Positions 16,125-24,305 are shown, numbered from the stretch's first letter. The stretch: DNA of 64,000 nt from Gemmiger sp. An120 (GCF_002160955.1 NZ_NFLN01000001.1:310001-374000), one strand, 5' to 3'. Translations and numbers: made by a program. The notes: generated from the letters alone by a model not told the origin.

Positions 16125-16493
16125 ATGAAAGTTATTGCTACCAACAACGCTCCCGGCGCGATCGGACCGTACTCTCAGGGCTATGAGGTGGGCAACCTCG
16201 TCATCACTTCCGGCCAGCTGCCGGTAGATCCTGCCACCGGCAACATGCCCGAGGGCATCGCCGCCCAGGCGGAGTGGAGCTGCAAGAACGTGGGTGCCAT
16301 TCTGGAAGCGGCCGGCTCCGGCTTCGACAAGGTTGTCAAGACCACCTGCTTCCTGGCCAACATGGGCGATTTTGCCGCCTTCAACGAAGTGTACGCCAAG
16401 TTCTTCACCTCCAAGCCCGCCCGCAGCTGCGTGGCCGTGAAGGATCTGCCCAAGGGCGCCCTGTGCGAGATCGAAGCGATCGCCGAGAAGTAA
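16125..16493 (+). CDS. ridA: RidA family enamine/imine deaminase
   Basis: 122 residues, the family's normal length. The signature runs from APGAIGPYSQ through VITSGQLPVDP to the C-terminal PARSCVAVKDLPKGALCEIEAIA, containing the active-site arginine (~103) and glutamate. RidA trimers hydrolyse reactive 2-aminoacrylate and similar enamines to keto acids and ammonia. Both the cysteine desulfidase and the C-S lyase nearby produce such enamines, so its place here is functionally coherent. AGGAGGATG lies 8 nt before ATG 16125, and it has its own promoter, so it is probably also made when the sigma-54 genes are off. Confidence 0.95.
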   Translation: MKVIATNNAPGAIGPYSQGYEVGNLVITSGQLPVDPATGNMPEGIAAQAEWSCKNVGAILEAAGSGFDKVVKTTCFLANMGDFAAFNEVYAKFFTSKPARSCVAVKDLPKGALCEIEAIAEK

Positions 16494-16574
16494 GCGTACA
16501 GAACTGTCAAGGGCAATCGTGCGCGAAAACCCGAACAGATCTTTGTGAAAAAGCGAAAAACCTGTGGCTGCCCG

Positions 16575-16602
16575 TTGACTTTTTCTCCGAACGCGGTATA
16601 AT
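16575..16602 (+). promoter_or_regulatory. promoter of the T-box-controlled transporter gene
   Basis: TTGACT (16575-16580) and perfect TATAAT (16597-16602), 16 bp apart, immediately upstream of the T-box leader. Confidence 0.7.
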
Positions 16603-16607
16603 GGCCT

Positions 16608-16927
16608 CATTGCCAGTTCATCAAGATAAAGCGTTGATGAGGCCAAGTAAGGCAAATGACCGCTTTCAGAGAGCTGCCGGGTGGTGAAAGGCAGCAGCGT
16701 GCTTTGCCCGAAGCATCCCCTCGGAGCTGCAGGCTGAACCGCCCGGATACCGGGCTCAAGTAAGCTACGCCGGCTGACAGCCGTTATCCTGTCACCCATT
16801 CGGCTGCCTGGCTGCAGCCCGATGTGGACAGAGTGGTCCGGTATTTCCGGGCAATAAGAGTGGTACCGCAGAGTGCTTGCTTTACAAGCCTTTGTCTCTT
16901 GCATGCGCAGGAGGCAAAGGCTTTTTT
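16608..16927 (+). promoter_or_regulatory. T-box riboswitch leader, probably alanine-specific
   Basis: The AG-bulge/terminal-loop motif of Stem I (AGAGAG...GGGTGGTGAAA, 16668-16689), GGAGCTGC (16723-16730), and the T-box sequence AAGAGTGGTACCGC (16856-16869) are all present. The triplet in the usual specifier context GAA-NNN is GCA (16713-16715), an alanine codon; the T-box UGGU would pair with a tRNA ending ACCA, as tRNA-Ala does. AAGCCTTTG (16886-16894) and CAAAGGCTT (16915-16923) plus T run form the terminator. Uncharged tRNA should switch on the BASS transporter gene. The T-box call is firm; the specifier is a reading by eye. Confidence 0.88.
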
Positions 16928-17010
16928 GTTTGCCTGTGTGGGATCAGGCTGACGCCGGGCCGCGGACTCGGTTCAGGATATAGCCGCCGAGCGGCAAACT
17001 GAGAGGAGAA

Positions 17011-18009
17011 ATGAACATGGAAGCGTTGAGGAAAGTAAGCAAATTTGCGGGCAAATACATGGCCATTATTGTGCTGGTCGTGGCTGTTATTGCTTTCTTC
17101 GTACCCGAGAGCTTTTTGTGGGTGGGCAAGGATTACAATGTGGTCACCCGCATTGTTACGGTGAACAACCTGCTGATGGTGGTCATGTTCGGCATGGGCC
17201 TGACCCTGAAGCTGGACGACTTTAAGGTCGTGTTCTCCCGTCCCAAGGACGTGCTGGTCGGCTGTGCCGCGCAGTTCGTCATCATGCCGCTGCTGGCATT
17301 CCTGCTGACCAAGGTCTTTGCCCTGGGCCCGGAACTGGCGGTGGGCGTCATTCTGGTGGGTACCTGCCCGGGCGGCACTTCCTCCAACGTGATGACCTTC
17401 CTGGCCAAGGGTGATGTGGCCCTGAGCGTAGGCATGACCGCCTGCTCCACCGTTCTGGCTCCGTTCCTGACCCCGGCCCTGACCTATCTGTATGCCCATG
17501 AGACCGTCACCGTCAACATGATGGACATGTTCATGAGCATCGTAAAGATCGTGATCATCCCCATCGCGCTGGGCTTCATCATCAACAAGCTGTTCGGCAA
17601 GTTTACCCAGGCCGTTGTGGAGATCCTGCCGCTGATCTCGGTGGTGGCGATCGTGACCATCGTGGGTGCTGTGGTGGCCCCCAATGCCGAAAAGCTGTTT
17701 GCCAACGGCATCCTGATCCTGACCGTCGTGATCCTGCACAATCTGCTTGGCTATGCCCTGGGCTATGGCGTGGGCAAGTTGCTGAAGATGAGCGATCCCA
17801 AGTGCAACGCTGTATCCATCGAAGTGGGCATGCAGAACAGCGGTCTGGCCACCAGTCTGGCCGGCACCGTCTTCCCGGACCTGGCTCTGGCCACTGTGCC
17901 CGGCGCCCTGTTCAGCGTATGGCATAATATCTCCGGCTCCATCGTGGCCAACATCATGGCCGCTGCCGCGGAGAAAAAGGCTGCCAAAGCCGCTGCCGAA
18001 AGCAAATAA
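17011..18009 (+). CDS. bile acid:sodium symporter (BASS) family transporter
   Basis: 332 residues with about nine or ten membrane segments. Family motifs include MVVMFGMGLTL (about 55-65), the GTCPGGTSSNVMTFLAKGD signature (about 114-132) at the sodium/substrate site, and EVGMQNSGLATSLA (about 271-284) in the second inverted repeat. AGGAGA precedes ATG 17011. BASS carriers move organic anions (bile acids, pyruvate, pantoate and others) with sodium. Here the gene is under a T-box leader, which ties it to amino acid shortage, so its substrate is more likely an amino acid precursor or related anion than a bile acid despite the bile salt hydrolase 9 kb away. Confidence 0.9.
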   Translation: MNMEALRKVSKFAGKYMAIIVLVVAVIAFFVPESFLWVGKDYNVVTRIVTVNNLLMVVMFGMGLTLKLDDFKVVFSRPKDVLVGCAAQFVIMPLLAFLLTKVFALGPELAVGVILVGTCPGGTSSNVMTFLAKGDVALSVGMTACSTVLAPFLTPALTYLYAHETVTVNMMDMFMSIVKIVIIPIALGFIINKLFGKFTQAVVEILPLISVVAIVTIVGAVVAPNAEKLFANGILILTVVILHNLLGYALGYGVGKLLKMSDPKCNAVSIEVGMQNSGLATSLAGTVFPDLALATVPGALFSVWHNISGSIVANIMAAAAEKKAAKAAAESK

Positions 18010-18019
18010 ACTTGGCACA

Positions 18020-18054
18020 AAGAAGCCCCGCGCCGTTCCGGTGCGGGGCTTCTT
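18020..18054. terminator. bidirectional terminator between BASS gene and M56 peptidase gene
   Basis: AAGAAGCCCCGC (18020-18031) and GCGGGGCTTCTT (18043-18054) form a perfect 12-bp stem between two convergent genes. Confidence 0.75.
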
Positions 18055-18059
18055 CCGGT

Positions 18060-19895
18060 TTACAGTGTTCCGACAGGGCCGATCTGCAGGCTGCCGGCAA
18101 TCAGATTCAGAGTATCCTCGTCGGGTACCTGATCCGGTTCAAAGCGAAGCGCGATGTAGACTTCCAGTTCCCGGTTAAAGCAGAGCAGGCCCTTGGTTTC
18201 AAGTTCCGGTACGGATGCCATGTTTTCCTCCGGATGGGCTTCCATATAGGCACTGTCCTTATAAATAACGTCCGCAATACCGCTTTCGCCCTGGTCGTAC
18301 CGGCTTACCGCCGTGTACGGGTTCCAGATATCAACGCTGGAAAGCCGCAGTTCCGTGTAAACGGTTTTATACTCATCCTCCGGCGGCACGGGTTCTTCGG
18401 TATAGGGGGTGTATCGGCCGTATTTCAGGATGCCCACCAGCACGTCTCCGTTGTAGATATCCATGGGGGAGAGCAGGCTGGCGAAGGAGACGGTGGGGCT
18501 GTTGGGCATATTGTATACCCCTTCCTCCAGCCTGGAGCGAACCTCCCACCCCTCGGGCAGCATCAGCCGCAGGTCGAAAGCTGAATCCTCCGTCTCACTG
18601 CCGAAGGTCACATAGTAGGTGCTGAGGGCTGCCGCCGGCTCGATGCCGGCCTTGGCAAGCAGATCCACCGTCAGGCTTGGATCCTCGTCACCGGGCAGAT
18701 ACGCGTCCATCTGCAGGCTGCGATAGGTTGTTTCCCCCAGAGCAATGGAATAGGTCTGGCCGGCCTGCCAACTGCGATCCGCGTTTTCCTGTTCCAGAAA
18801 ATGCACACTCATGTTGTCCGTGCCCATAGCGGCCTGACCATAGACCAGAATGTTCCAGTCGCTGGCGGGTGTGTAGCTTTCCGGCAGGGTAAAGGTAATG
18901 GCGGTTCCGTCAAAGGCAATGCTGTTTTCCAGTTCATCCAGGGCCTGCTGCGGGTCGGCCTTTCGGCCGGTAAAGGTACATCCGATCAGCACTGCCGCGC
19001 AGACCGCCAGGGCCGCCGCCGCCCAGATGCGGGTACGGGTGCCGGAAACGATCAGCGCAATGCGCCGCTGCAGGCTGTTCCGTCCGGCGCTCATGGTGGT
19101 AGCGGTGCAGCCCGGGTAGACCGGCCCGCGCATCCGCCGGACCACTGCGACCAGCGTGTGCCCGTAGGCAATCCGCTCCGGCTCACCCAGTACCCGGACA
19201 GCCCGTTCGTCGCAGGCGCGCTCGCAGTCTTCCCGGGAAGCCGCCGCTGCTGCCCACACCAGCGGATCAAACCAGTACAGGCACAGACAGACTGCCCGCA
19301 CCAGCGCCCAGATGTGGTCCCGCTGCCTCCAGTGGGACTCTTCATGCACCAGAATGTGCCGCAGCATGGCAGGGTCACCGGTTACTTCCGTGGGAACGTA
19401 TACCGCCGGCCGCAGCAGCCCGAACAGACAGGGCGAACTGAGCCCGCTGACACGGTAGACCGGCAGAGAACAATCGGCGGCCATCGGACGGCGTGCCGCG
19501 CGCAGCTGGCGGGCGAACCGGAGATTCACAAAGAGAAACCATACCGCTGCGGCCAGAACGCCTGCCAGCCACAGTACTGGCAGAACGGAAACCCCTTCAG
19601 AAGCAGCAGCTGCGCCGGTTCCGGCGGCCGCAGGCCCGGGAACTGCTATGCCGCCGGCCTGCACCCGGACGGTCTGCCCGGTAATGACGGCCTCTACACG
19701 GCGGGCACTGGAAAGATTCATCACACTGCTGCCTGCGGGCAGGGAGAAGGGAAGCAGCAGCCGAAGCGCCGCCAACCCCCACAGGCTGTACTGAAGGCGG
19801 CGGCTGATCCGGCCACGCAGCAGCTGCCGAAGCACCAGCAAAGCCAGAATCAATACCGACGAGGTGACAAGAAGTTCCGAAACCGAAGCGATCAT
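18060..19895 (-). CDS. BlaR1/MecR1-type M56 membrane metalloprotease (antirepressor)
   Basis: 611 residues. The N-terminus has membrane segments (about 7-25, 35-52, 105-125) and the M56 zinc site HEESH (about 189-193) in ILVHEESHWRQRDH, followed by ASREDCERACDERAV, which provides the further ligand. A last membrane segment (AAAALAVCAAVLIGC, about 293-307) leads to a ~300-residue outside domain. Unlike BlaR1, that domain has no visible penicillin-binding SxxK/SxN/KTG set, so the signal is probably not a beta-lactam. In this family the protease cleaves the partner BlaI-type repressor, encoded just upstream with a 4-bp overlap. Confidence 0.85.
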   Translation of the reverse strand: MIASVSELLVTSSVLILALLVLRQLLRGRISRRLQYSLWGLAALRLLLPFSLPAGSSVMNLSSARRVEAVITGQTVRVQAGGIAVPGPAAAGTGAAAASEGVSVLPVLWLAGVLAAAVWFLFVNLRFARQLRAARRPMAADCSLPVYRVSGLSSPCLFGLLRPAVYVPTEVTGDPAMLRHILVHEESHWRQRDHIWALVRAVCLCLYWFDPLVWAAAAASREDCERACDERAVRVLGEPERIAYGHTLVAVVRRMRGPVYPGCTATTMSAGRNSLQRRIALIVSGTRTRIWAAAALAVCAAVLIGCTFTGRKADPQQALDELENSIAFDGTAITFTLPESYTPASDWNILVYGQAAMGTDNMSVHFLEQENADRSWQAGQTYSIALGETTYRSLQMDAYLPGDEDPSLTVDLLAKAGIEPAAALSTYYVTFGSETEDSAFDLRLMLPEGWEVRSRLEEGVYNMPNSPTVSFASLLSPMDIYNGDVLVGILKYGRYTPYTEEPVPPEDEYKTVYTELRLSSVDIWNPYTAVSRYDQGESGIADVIYKDSAYMEAHPEENMASVPELETKGLLCFNRELEVYIALRFEPDQVPDEDTLNLIAGSLQIGPVGTL

Positions 19896-20272
19896 GGCTG
19901 TTCCTCCTCCGCTTTTTTCAGCAGGGCGTCCAGCGCGGCCAGATCCTCATCGGACAGGCGGGTGTCGCCCACCAGTGTATTCACCATCAGCTTCAAACTG
20001 CCGCCATACAGGCGGGAAAGAAAACTGCGGGTTTCCTGCCGTTGGGTGGCGGTCCGGTCCAGAATGGGGTAGAACTGTTTGGCCCGTTCGCCTTCCTCGT
20101 GCCGGACAGCGCCTTTCGCCTCCAGGCGGGACAGCATGGTGATTACCGTGTGTTTGCTCCAGCCGGTATCCTCCCGCAGCTGCTCCACCAGCTGGGTAAT
20201 GGTACGGGGAGAGTGGTCCCAAAGCGCGTTCATCAACAGCCACTCGCTGTCGGACAATCGAATTACGTCCAT
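19892..20272 (-). CDS. BlaI/MecI-family transcriptional repressor
   Basis: 126 residues, normal for the family. It opens with MDVIRLSDSEWLLMNALWDHSPRTITQL and the winged-helix recognition part WSKHTVITMLSRLEAKGAV; the C-terminus (about 85-126) is the dimerisation part. AAAGGAGGCAGGAT precedes the ATG on the minus strand. It likely represses its own operon with the M56 protease until the protease cuts it. Target genes beyond this pair are not visible in the window. Confidence 0.92.
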   Translation of the reverse strand: MDVIRLSDSEWLLMNALWDHSPRTITQLVEQLREDTGWSKHTVITMLSRLEAKGAVRHEEGERAKQFYPILDRTATQRQETRSFLSRLYGGSLKLMVNTLVGDTRLSDEDLAALDALLKKAEEEQP

Positions 20273-20312
20273 ATCCTGCCTCCTTTGGTAGACAATTGAT
20301 TACCTTACTTGC

Positions 20313-20342
20313 ATTGTAACAGAACAGGTAAACAAATGTCAA
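20313..20342 (-). promoter_or_regulatory. promoter of the blaI-like/M56 operon
   Basis: On the minus strand TTGACA (20342-20337) and TACAAT (20318-20313) with an 18-bp spacer. TTACAAT and ATTGTCTA half-sites (around 20284-20319) near and after the -10 may be the repressor's operator. Confidence 0.65.
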
Positions 20343-20410
20343 CCTGTAAATGCAGCGAAATATACACGGGACCGGGCGTTTTACAAACGGCTGCTTTTGG
20401 ATGCGGCAAA

Positions 20411-20458
20411 ACAAAAACGGACGCGGCAAGCCAACCGGGCTTTCCGCATCCGTTTTGT
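20411..20458 (-). terminator. intrinsic terminator of nadE
   Basis: The arms 20411-20426 and 20444-20458 (core AAAACGGATGCGG read on the minus strand) pair with one bulge and a G-T pair, ending in a T run on the minus strand, just past the nadE stop codon. Confidence 0.7.
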
Positions 20459-20467
20459 ATAGGGGAT

Positions 20468-22423
20468 TCAATTTACGCGCTGCCGGGCAGAGGCTTCTCC
20501 GTTGCCGTTCCGAAGCTGTTCCAGCTCGGCCAGCCAAAGGGTGCTGCAGGCATCGCTGGGCATCCGCCAGTCGCCCCGGGGAGACAGCGCCGCCGACCCT
20601 ACCTTGGGGCCGTCCGGCAAACAGCTGCGCTTGAACTGCTGCACAAAGAAACGGCGGTAGAAGTTCTCCAGCCAGTGCAGAAGCACCGCATCGCTGTACC
20701 GCCCGGCAAAAGCGGCACGGGCCAGATGCAGGATCTTGGCAGGGCCAAAGCCGAATCGCAGCACATGATAGAGGTAAAAATCGTGCAGCTCATAGGGGCC
20801 TACCAGCTGTTCAGTCTGCTGGGCAATCTGCCCGTTCTCGTCAGCGGGCAGCAGTTCCGGGCTTACCGGGGTGTCCAGAATATCCAGCAGCACGCGGCGG
20901 AGCTCTTCGCTCTCCGCCCGGGCAGCCTCATAGGCCACCAGATGCCGTACCAGCGTTTTGGGGATCCCGGCGTTTACGCCGTACATGCTCATGTGGTCGC
21001 CGTTGTAGGTGGCCCAGCCCAGCGCCAGCTCGCTCAGATCGCCGGTGCCGATCACCAGGCCGCCCTGCTGGTTGGCCAGATCCATCAGTTCCAGGGTGCG
21101 TACCCGGGCCTGCGCGTTCTCAAACGTAATGTCCAGCACCGAGGGATCATGCCCGATGTCGGCAAAGTGGCTCTGTACCGTGGCGGCAATGTTCACTTCC
21201 TGAAAACTTACCCCCAGCTCCCGGCAGAGAACTTCCGCGTTGGAACGGGTGCGCCGGGTGGTGCCGAAGCAGGGCATGGTCACAGCCTGTACGCCGGCCG
21301 GGTCACGCCCCAGCAGGCGGAACGCCCGCACAGCAACCAGCAGGGCAAGGCAGCTGTCCAAACCGCCGGAAATACCGATTACCGCGCAGTTCGCATGGGC
21401 GTGCTCCAGGCGCTTGGCCAGGCCCTGGCTCTGAATGTTCAGGATCAATTCACACCGCCTGGCGCGGCCTGCTTCATCAGAGGGCACAAAGGGCATGGGA
21501 TTCACCGGCCGGGTAAGGGGAACTTCCCGCATCGTCAGGTCAAATGGGATTTCCAGATACCGGTCGTGCCCGGCAGGGGAGAAGGAGGTGTTCCGCTGCC
21601 GTTCCGCCGCCAGCCGCTGCACATCCAGTTCGGTGGAGACGTATCCGGTGCCAAAAGGCCCGCACTCCGCCAGCAGGGAACCGTTTTCCGCAACCAGGTT
21701 ATGGGCGGCAAAAACCATGTCGGTGGTGGATTCACCATAACCCGCATCGGCGTACAGATACCCGCAAAGCAGCCGGGCCGACTGCCCGGTTACCAGCTGG
21801 CGGCGGTATTCAGCCTTGCCGACCGTCTCGTTGCTGGCCGACAGGTTGGCAATCACGGTAGCGCCCGCCAGCGCATGCCCGATGCTGGGCGGAACAGGGG
21901 CCCATAAATCCTCGCACAGTTCCACCGCCAGGCAGAACTGCGGCAGCTGACGGCAGCGGAACAGCAGCTTTGTGCCAAACGGTACCGGCTGCCCCTCAAA
22001 CGCCACCGTCACGGTTTCCGCCGGGGCGGGGGTAAAGTGCCGCAGTTCGTAAAACTCGGCGTAATTGGGCAGATGGGTTTTGGGCACAAAACCCAGCACA
22101 GCGCCGTCATGCACCACCGCCGCACAGTTGTATAATTTCTGTTCCACCAGCAGGGGCAGACCTACCAGCAGCACCGGATCCAGCCCGGCGCTGGCCTGTA
22201 CGATCCGGCGCAGCGCCTGCTTGGCCCCCTGCAGCAGAGGCTCCTGCAAAAACAGATCGCCGCAGGTATAACTGGTGATTCCCAGTTCCGGGGTACAGAG
22301 CAGCTGAATGCCCTGCTCGTGCGCATCCTGCAAAGCCCGGATCAGTTCCTGTGCGTTGAATGCGCAGTCCGCCACCCGCAGCGCGGGGGAGACAGCTGCC
22401 GCCTTGATAAAACCGTATTGCAT
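20468..22423 (-). CDS. nadE: glutamine-dependent NAD(+) synthase
   Basis: 651 residues from ATG 22423 (AGGTGGGAACAGG upstream). It is a fusion of an N-terminal nitrilase-type glutaminase (about 1-300: Glu in CTPELGITSYTCGD, Lys in PKTHLPNYAEFYE, Cys in AVELCEDLWAP) and a C-terminal synthetase with the PP-loop GISGGLDSCLALLVA (about 347-361) and the LVIGTGDLSELALGW region. It amidates deamido-NAD using ATP and ammonia channelled from glutamine, the last step of NAD synthesis. It is monocistronic between its own promoter and terminator. Confidence 0.95.
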   Translation of the reverse strand: MQYGFIKAAAVSPALRVADCAFNAQELIRALQDAHEQGIQLLCTPELGITSYTCGDLFLQEPLLQGAKQALRRIVQASAGLDPVLLVGLPLLVEQKLYNCAAVVHDGAVLGFVPKTHLPNYAEFYELRHFTPAPAETVTVAFEGQPVPFGTKLLFRCRQLPQFCLAVELCEDLWAPVPPSIGHALAGATVIANLSASNETVGKAEYRRQLVTGQSARLLCGYLYADAGYGESTTDMVFAAHNLVAENGSLLAECGPFGTGYVSTELDVQRLAAERQRNTSFSPAGHDRYLEIPFDLTMREVPLTRPVNPMPFVPSDEAGRARRCELILNIQSQGLAKRLEHAHANCAVIGISGGLDSCLALLVAVRAFRLLGRDPAGVQAVTMPCFGTTRRTRSNAEVLCRELGVSFQEVNIAATVQSHFADIGHDPSVLDITFENAQARVRTLELMDLANQQGGLVIGTGDLSELALGWATYNGDHMSMYGVNAGIPKTLVRHLVAYEAARAESEELRRVLLDILDTPVSPELLPADENGQIAQQTEQLVGPYELHDFYLYHVLRFGFGPAKILHLARAAFAGRYSDAVLLHWLENFYRRFFVQQFKRSCLPDGPKVGSAALSPRGDWRMPSDACSTLWLAELEQLRNGNGEASARQRVN

Positions 22424-22483
22424 CCTGTTCCCACCTGTCTGTATTTTCCCGTGCCGTACGGGAAGCATTTGGTTGTCGTTGTC

Positions 22484-22512
22484 AGTATAGCATATCGGGC
22501 AGGAAAGAGCAA
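22484..22512 (-). promoter_or_regulatory. extended -10 promoter of nadE
   Basis: On the minus strand TGC followed by TATACT (22489-22484), with a weak -35 (TTGCTC) 17 bp upstream. Confidence 0.5.
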
Positions 22513-22545
22513 AGGCCCGCTGCGCACAGCGCGCGGCGGGCCTTT
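22511..22545 (-). terminator. terminator of the esterase gene
   Basis: AAAGGCCCGC (22511-22520) and GCGGGCCTTT (22536-22545) pair perfectly; it lies between the esterase stop and the nadE promoter and overlaps the latter's -35. Confidence 0.7.
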
Positions 22546-22564
22546 AAAGTTATTGGCAAAGTGG

Positions 22565-23314
22565 TCAGTTGCCGGTATCCAGCAGATTGCGCAGGAAATA
22601 GGGCAGCTGCTTGCACCACCAGGGCCAGTCATGCACCACATCGGTGCCCCAGATGTCCTTCCAGACATTCACGCCCAGGTTCCGCAGAATATGGGTGAGT
22701 TCCTGGGTGCTGGCCAGCGCGTCGTTTTCAAAAGCGCCCTGCCCGGCACACAGGATCAGCTTGCCCTGATCCCGCAGCAGGGGAATATAGGAATGATCCG
22801 CGGGCATGTTGGCCATGTAGTCCATGGGACTGTTGCGGTATACCAGATCATCCATGTAGCCGTCAAAGAAATAGGCGGCACTGTAGATGCCGGACAGCCC
22901 GATGGCGCCCCGCACCAGATCGGGGCGGCGCAGGTACAGGTTTACCGCATGCAGTGCGCCCAGGCTGCAGCCCGCGGTCAGGACCCGGCCGTTCCAGGCG
23001 GAGAGTTGCAGTGCCCGGGGAATGATTTCTTCGCAAATATAGTTGTGCCAGCGTTCCTGCATCTCAATGCGGGGCCGGGCAGGCCCTTCGCCGTTCCAGC
23101 TTTCCCGGTCGATGCTGTCCACCGTGATCAGCAGCAAGCGTCCTTCTTCCAGGAGAGGCGCCACAGCCTGAACCATCCCGTTGTTCTCAAAATCGTAAAA
23201 ACGCCCGCACTCACAGGGGAACGCGATACAGGGCTGGCCGCCCTGCCCGTAGACCTTGAACTCCATATCCCGGTTCAAAAACCGGCTGGGCTCCTTGAAA
23301 TAACGCACTTCCAT
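22565..23314 (-). CDS. alpha/beta-hydrolase, putative esterase (EstD-like)
   Basis: 249 residues from ATG 23314; GGAGGAGGTG precedes it on the minus strand. No signal peptide is seen, so it is cytosolic. The nucleophile elbow is AGCSLGALHA (Ser about 119), with an acid residue in the region after LILCAGQGAFEND and a His near HDWPWWCKQLP (about 233). This layout is that of the esterase D / YbbA-like family acting on small acyl or formyl esters. The C-terminal DxxHDWPWW is typical of a widespread gut Firmicutes group of 'esterase family proteins' without a known substrate. Single gene with own promoter and terminator. Confidence 0.8.
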   Translation of the reverse strand: MEVRYFKEPSRFLNRDMEFKVYGQGGQPCIAFPCECGRFYDFENNGMVQAVAPLLEEGRLLLITVDSIDRESWNGEGPARPRIEMQERWHNYICEEIIPRALQLSAWNGRVLTAGCSLGALHAVNLYLRRPDLVRGAIGLSGIYSAAYFFDGYMDDLVYRNSPMDYMANMPADHSYIPLLRDQGKLILCAGQGAFENDALASTQELTHILRNLGVNVWKDIWGTDVVHDWPWWCKQLPYFLRNLLDTGN

Positions 23315-23402
23315 GGCAGGCACCTCCTCCGGATTTTCAAGGGCCGGCCGCACAGGCCGCAATGTATGGGCCGGCACGGCCAAAAACACCTTTGTTAACT
23401 TT

Positions 23403-23432
23403 ACAATAGCAAAGCGGACAAGCCTTTGTCAA
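23403..23432 (-). promoter_or_regulatory. promoter of the esterase gene
   Basis: On the minus strand a perfect TTGACA (23432-23427) and TATTGT (23408-23403) preceded by TGC, 18 bp apart. The rest of 23433-23483 shows nothing I can name. Confidence 0.6.
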
Positions 23433-23483
23433 TACTTTGGCAAGGGATTTCACGGCCTTTTCCGCGCATTTTTCGTTTGCTGC

Positions 23484-23512
23484 TTGACAAGCCCCGCAAG
23501 CTGTGATACCAT
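23484..23512 (+). promoter_or_regulatory. promoter of mntP
   Basis: TTGACA (23484-23489), 17-bp spacer, TGA then TACCAT (23507-23512). Confidence 0.7.
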
Positions 23513-23519
23513 GTTCGGG

Positions 23520-23635
23520 AACTAAGGGAGTAGTCGGCGCTTTGGCGTAACAAGGTCAACATACTGGGGCCGTGCCTCTGGCTTTGTTTTTCATGACGAG
23601 ACTTATTTGCATACCGCAAATAGGTCTCGTTTTTT
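23520..23635 (+). promoter_or_regulatory. manganese-sensing yybP-ykoY-type riboswitch with terminator
   Basis: The leader of mntP has the GGGAGTAG start (23528-23535), a TCAACATACTGGGGCC segment (23556-23571) and TGCCTCTGGC, matching the conserved arms of the yybP-ykoY element. It ends in a strong terminator, CGAGAC (23597-23602) with GTCTCG (23624-23629), an inner TATTTGC/GCAAATA stem, and a T6 run. Known members bind Mn(2+) and allow readthrough into Mn exporters, which fits the downstream gene. Confidence 0.85.
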
Positions 23636-23669
23636 GTTGCCCAAAACGCCCAATGAAGGGAGCATACAA

Positions 23670-24230
23670 ATGGGTTTAGCAGAACTGTTTTTGGTTGCCG
23701 TGGGGCTGTCCATGGACGCATTCGCTGTATCGGTGTGTAAAGGTCTGTCCGCCGGGCGGGTCAACCTGCGCCACTCGCTGACCGCCGGTGCCTGGTTTGG
23801 CGGCTTTCAGGCGCTGATGCCGCTTCTGGGCTGGCTGCTGGGCGTGCGGTTTCAGAGCCTGATCACCCATCTGGACCACTGGATCGCCTTTGTATTGTTG
23901 GGGCTGATCGGCGCGAACATGATCCGAGAGGCGCTGACCGGCGGGGAAGAAAAGGTAGAGGCCTCCTTTGGCTGGCGGGCTATGCTGCCGATGGCGGTGG
24001 CCACCAGCATTGACGCGCTCACCGTGGGCATTACCTTTGCATTCCTGGGGGTACCCATCCTGCAGGCCGTATGCCTGATTGGCGTGACCACCTTTATTCT
24101 GTCGGCCATCGGCGTGCGTGCCGGCGGCGTGGTAGGGATGCGCGGCAAAAAGCGGGCCGAACTGCTGGGCGGTGCGGTGCTGGTTCTGATGGGTCTACGG
24201 ATTCTGGTTGAACATCTGGGGATCCTGTAA
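23670..24230 (+). CDS. mntP: manganese efflux pump MntP
   Basis: 186 residues, six membrane segments in two repeats of three. The motifs LSMDAFAVSVCKGL (about 16-29) and ATSIDALTVGITFAF (about 111-125) hold the conserved aspartates of the family (old names YebN, DUF204). GAAGGGAG precedes ATG 23670. It exports Mn(2+) from the cytoplasm and its leader is the matching riboswitch, so control by manganese is clear. Confidence 0.95.
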   Translation: MGLAELFLVAVGLSMDAFAVSVCKGLSAGRVNLRHSLTAGAWFGGFQALMPLLGWLLGVRFQSLITHLDHWIAFVLLGLIGANMIREALTGGEEKVEASFGWRAMLPMAVATSIDALTVGITFAFLGVPILQAVCLIGVTTFILSAIGVRAGGVVGMRGKKRAELLGGAVLVLMGLRILVEHLGIL

Positions 24231-24242
24231 GCCAGACAAGAG

Positions 24243-24282
24243 AAAAACGCGGCGGGAAGAGGCAAAATCCCGCCGCGTTTTT
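24243..24282 (+). terminator. intrinsic terminator after mntP
   Basis: A perfect 15-bp stem (24243-24257 with 24268-24282, core CGCGGCGGGA) ends in TTTTT. Confidence 0.9.
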
Positions 24283-24305
24283 GTGTGGAAATTCCCCCGT
24301 TGGTG

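Noticed and set aside
16830-16840. First AGAGTGGTCC as the T-box sequence
   Set aside because: The full AAGAGTGGTACCGC motif just before the terminator (16856-16869) is the proper T-box; the earlier copy lacks the ACC part.
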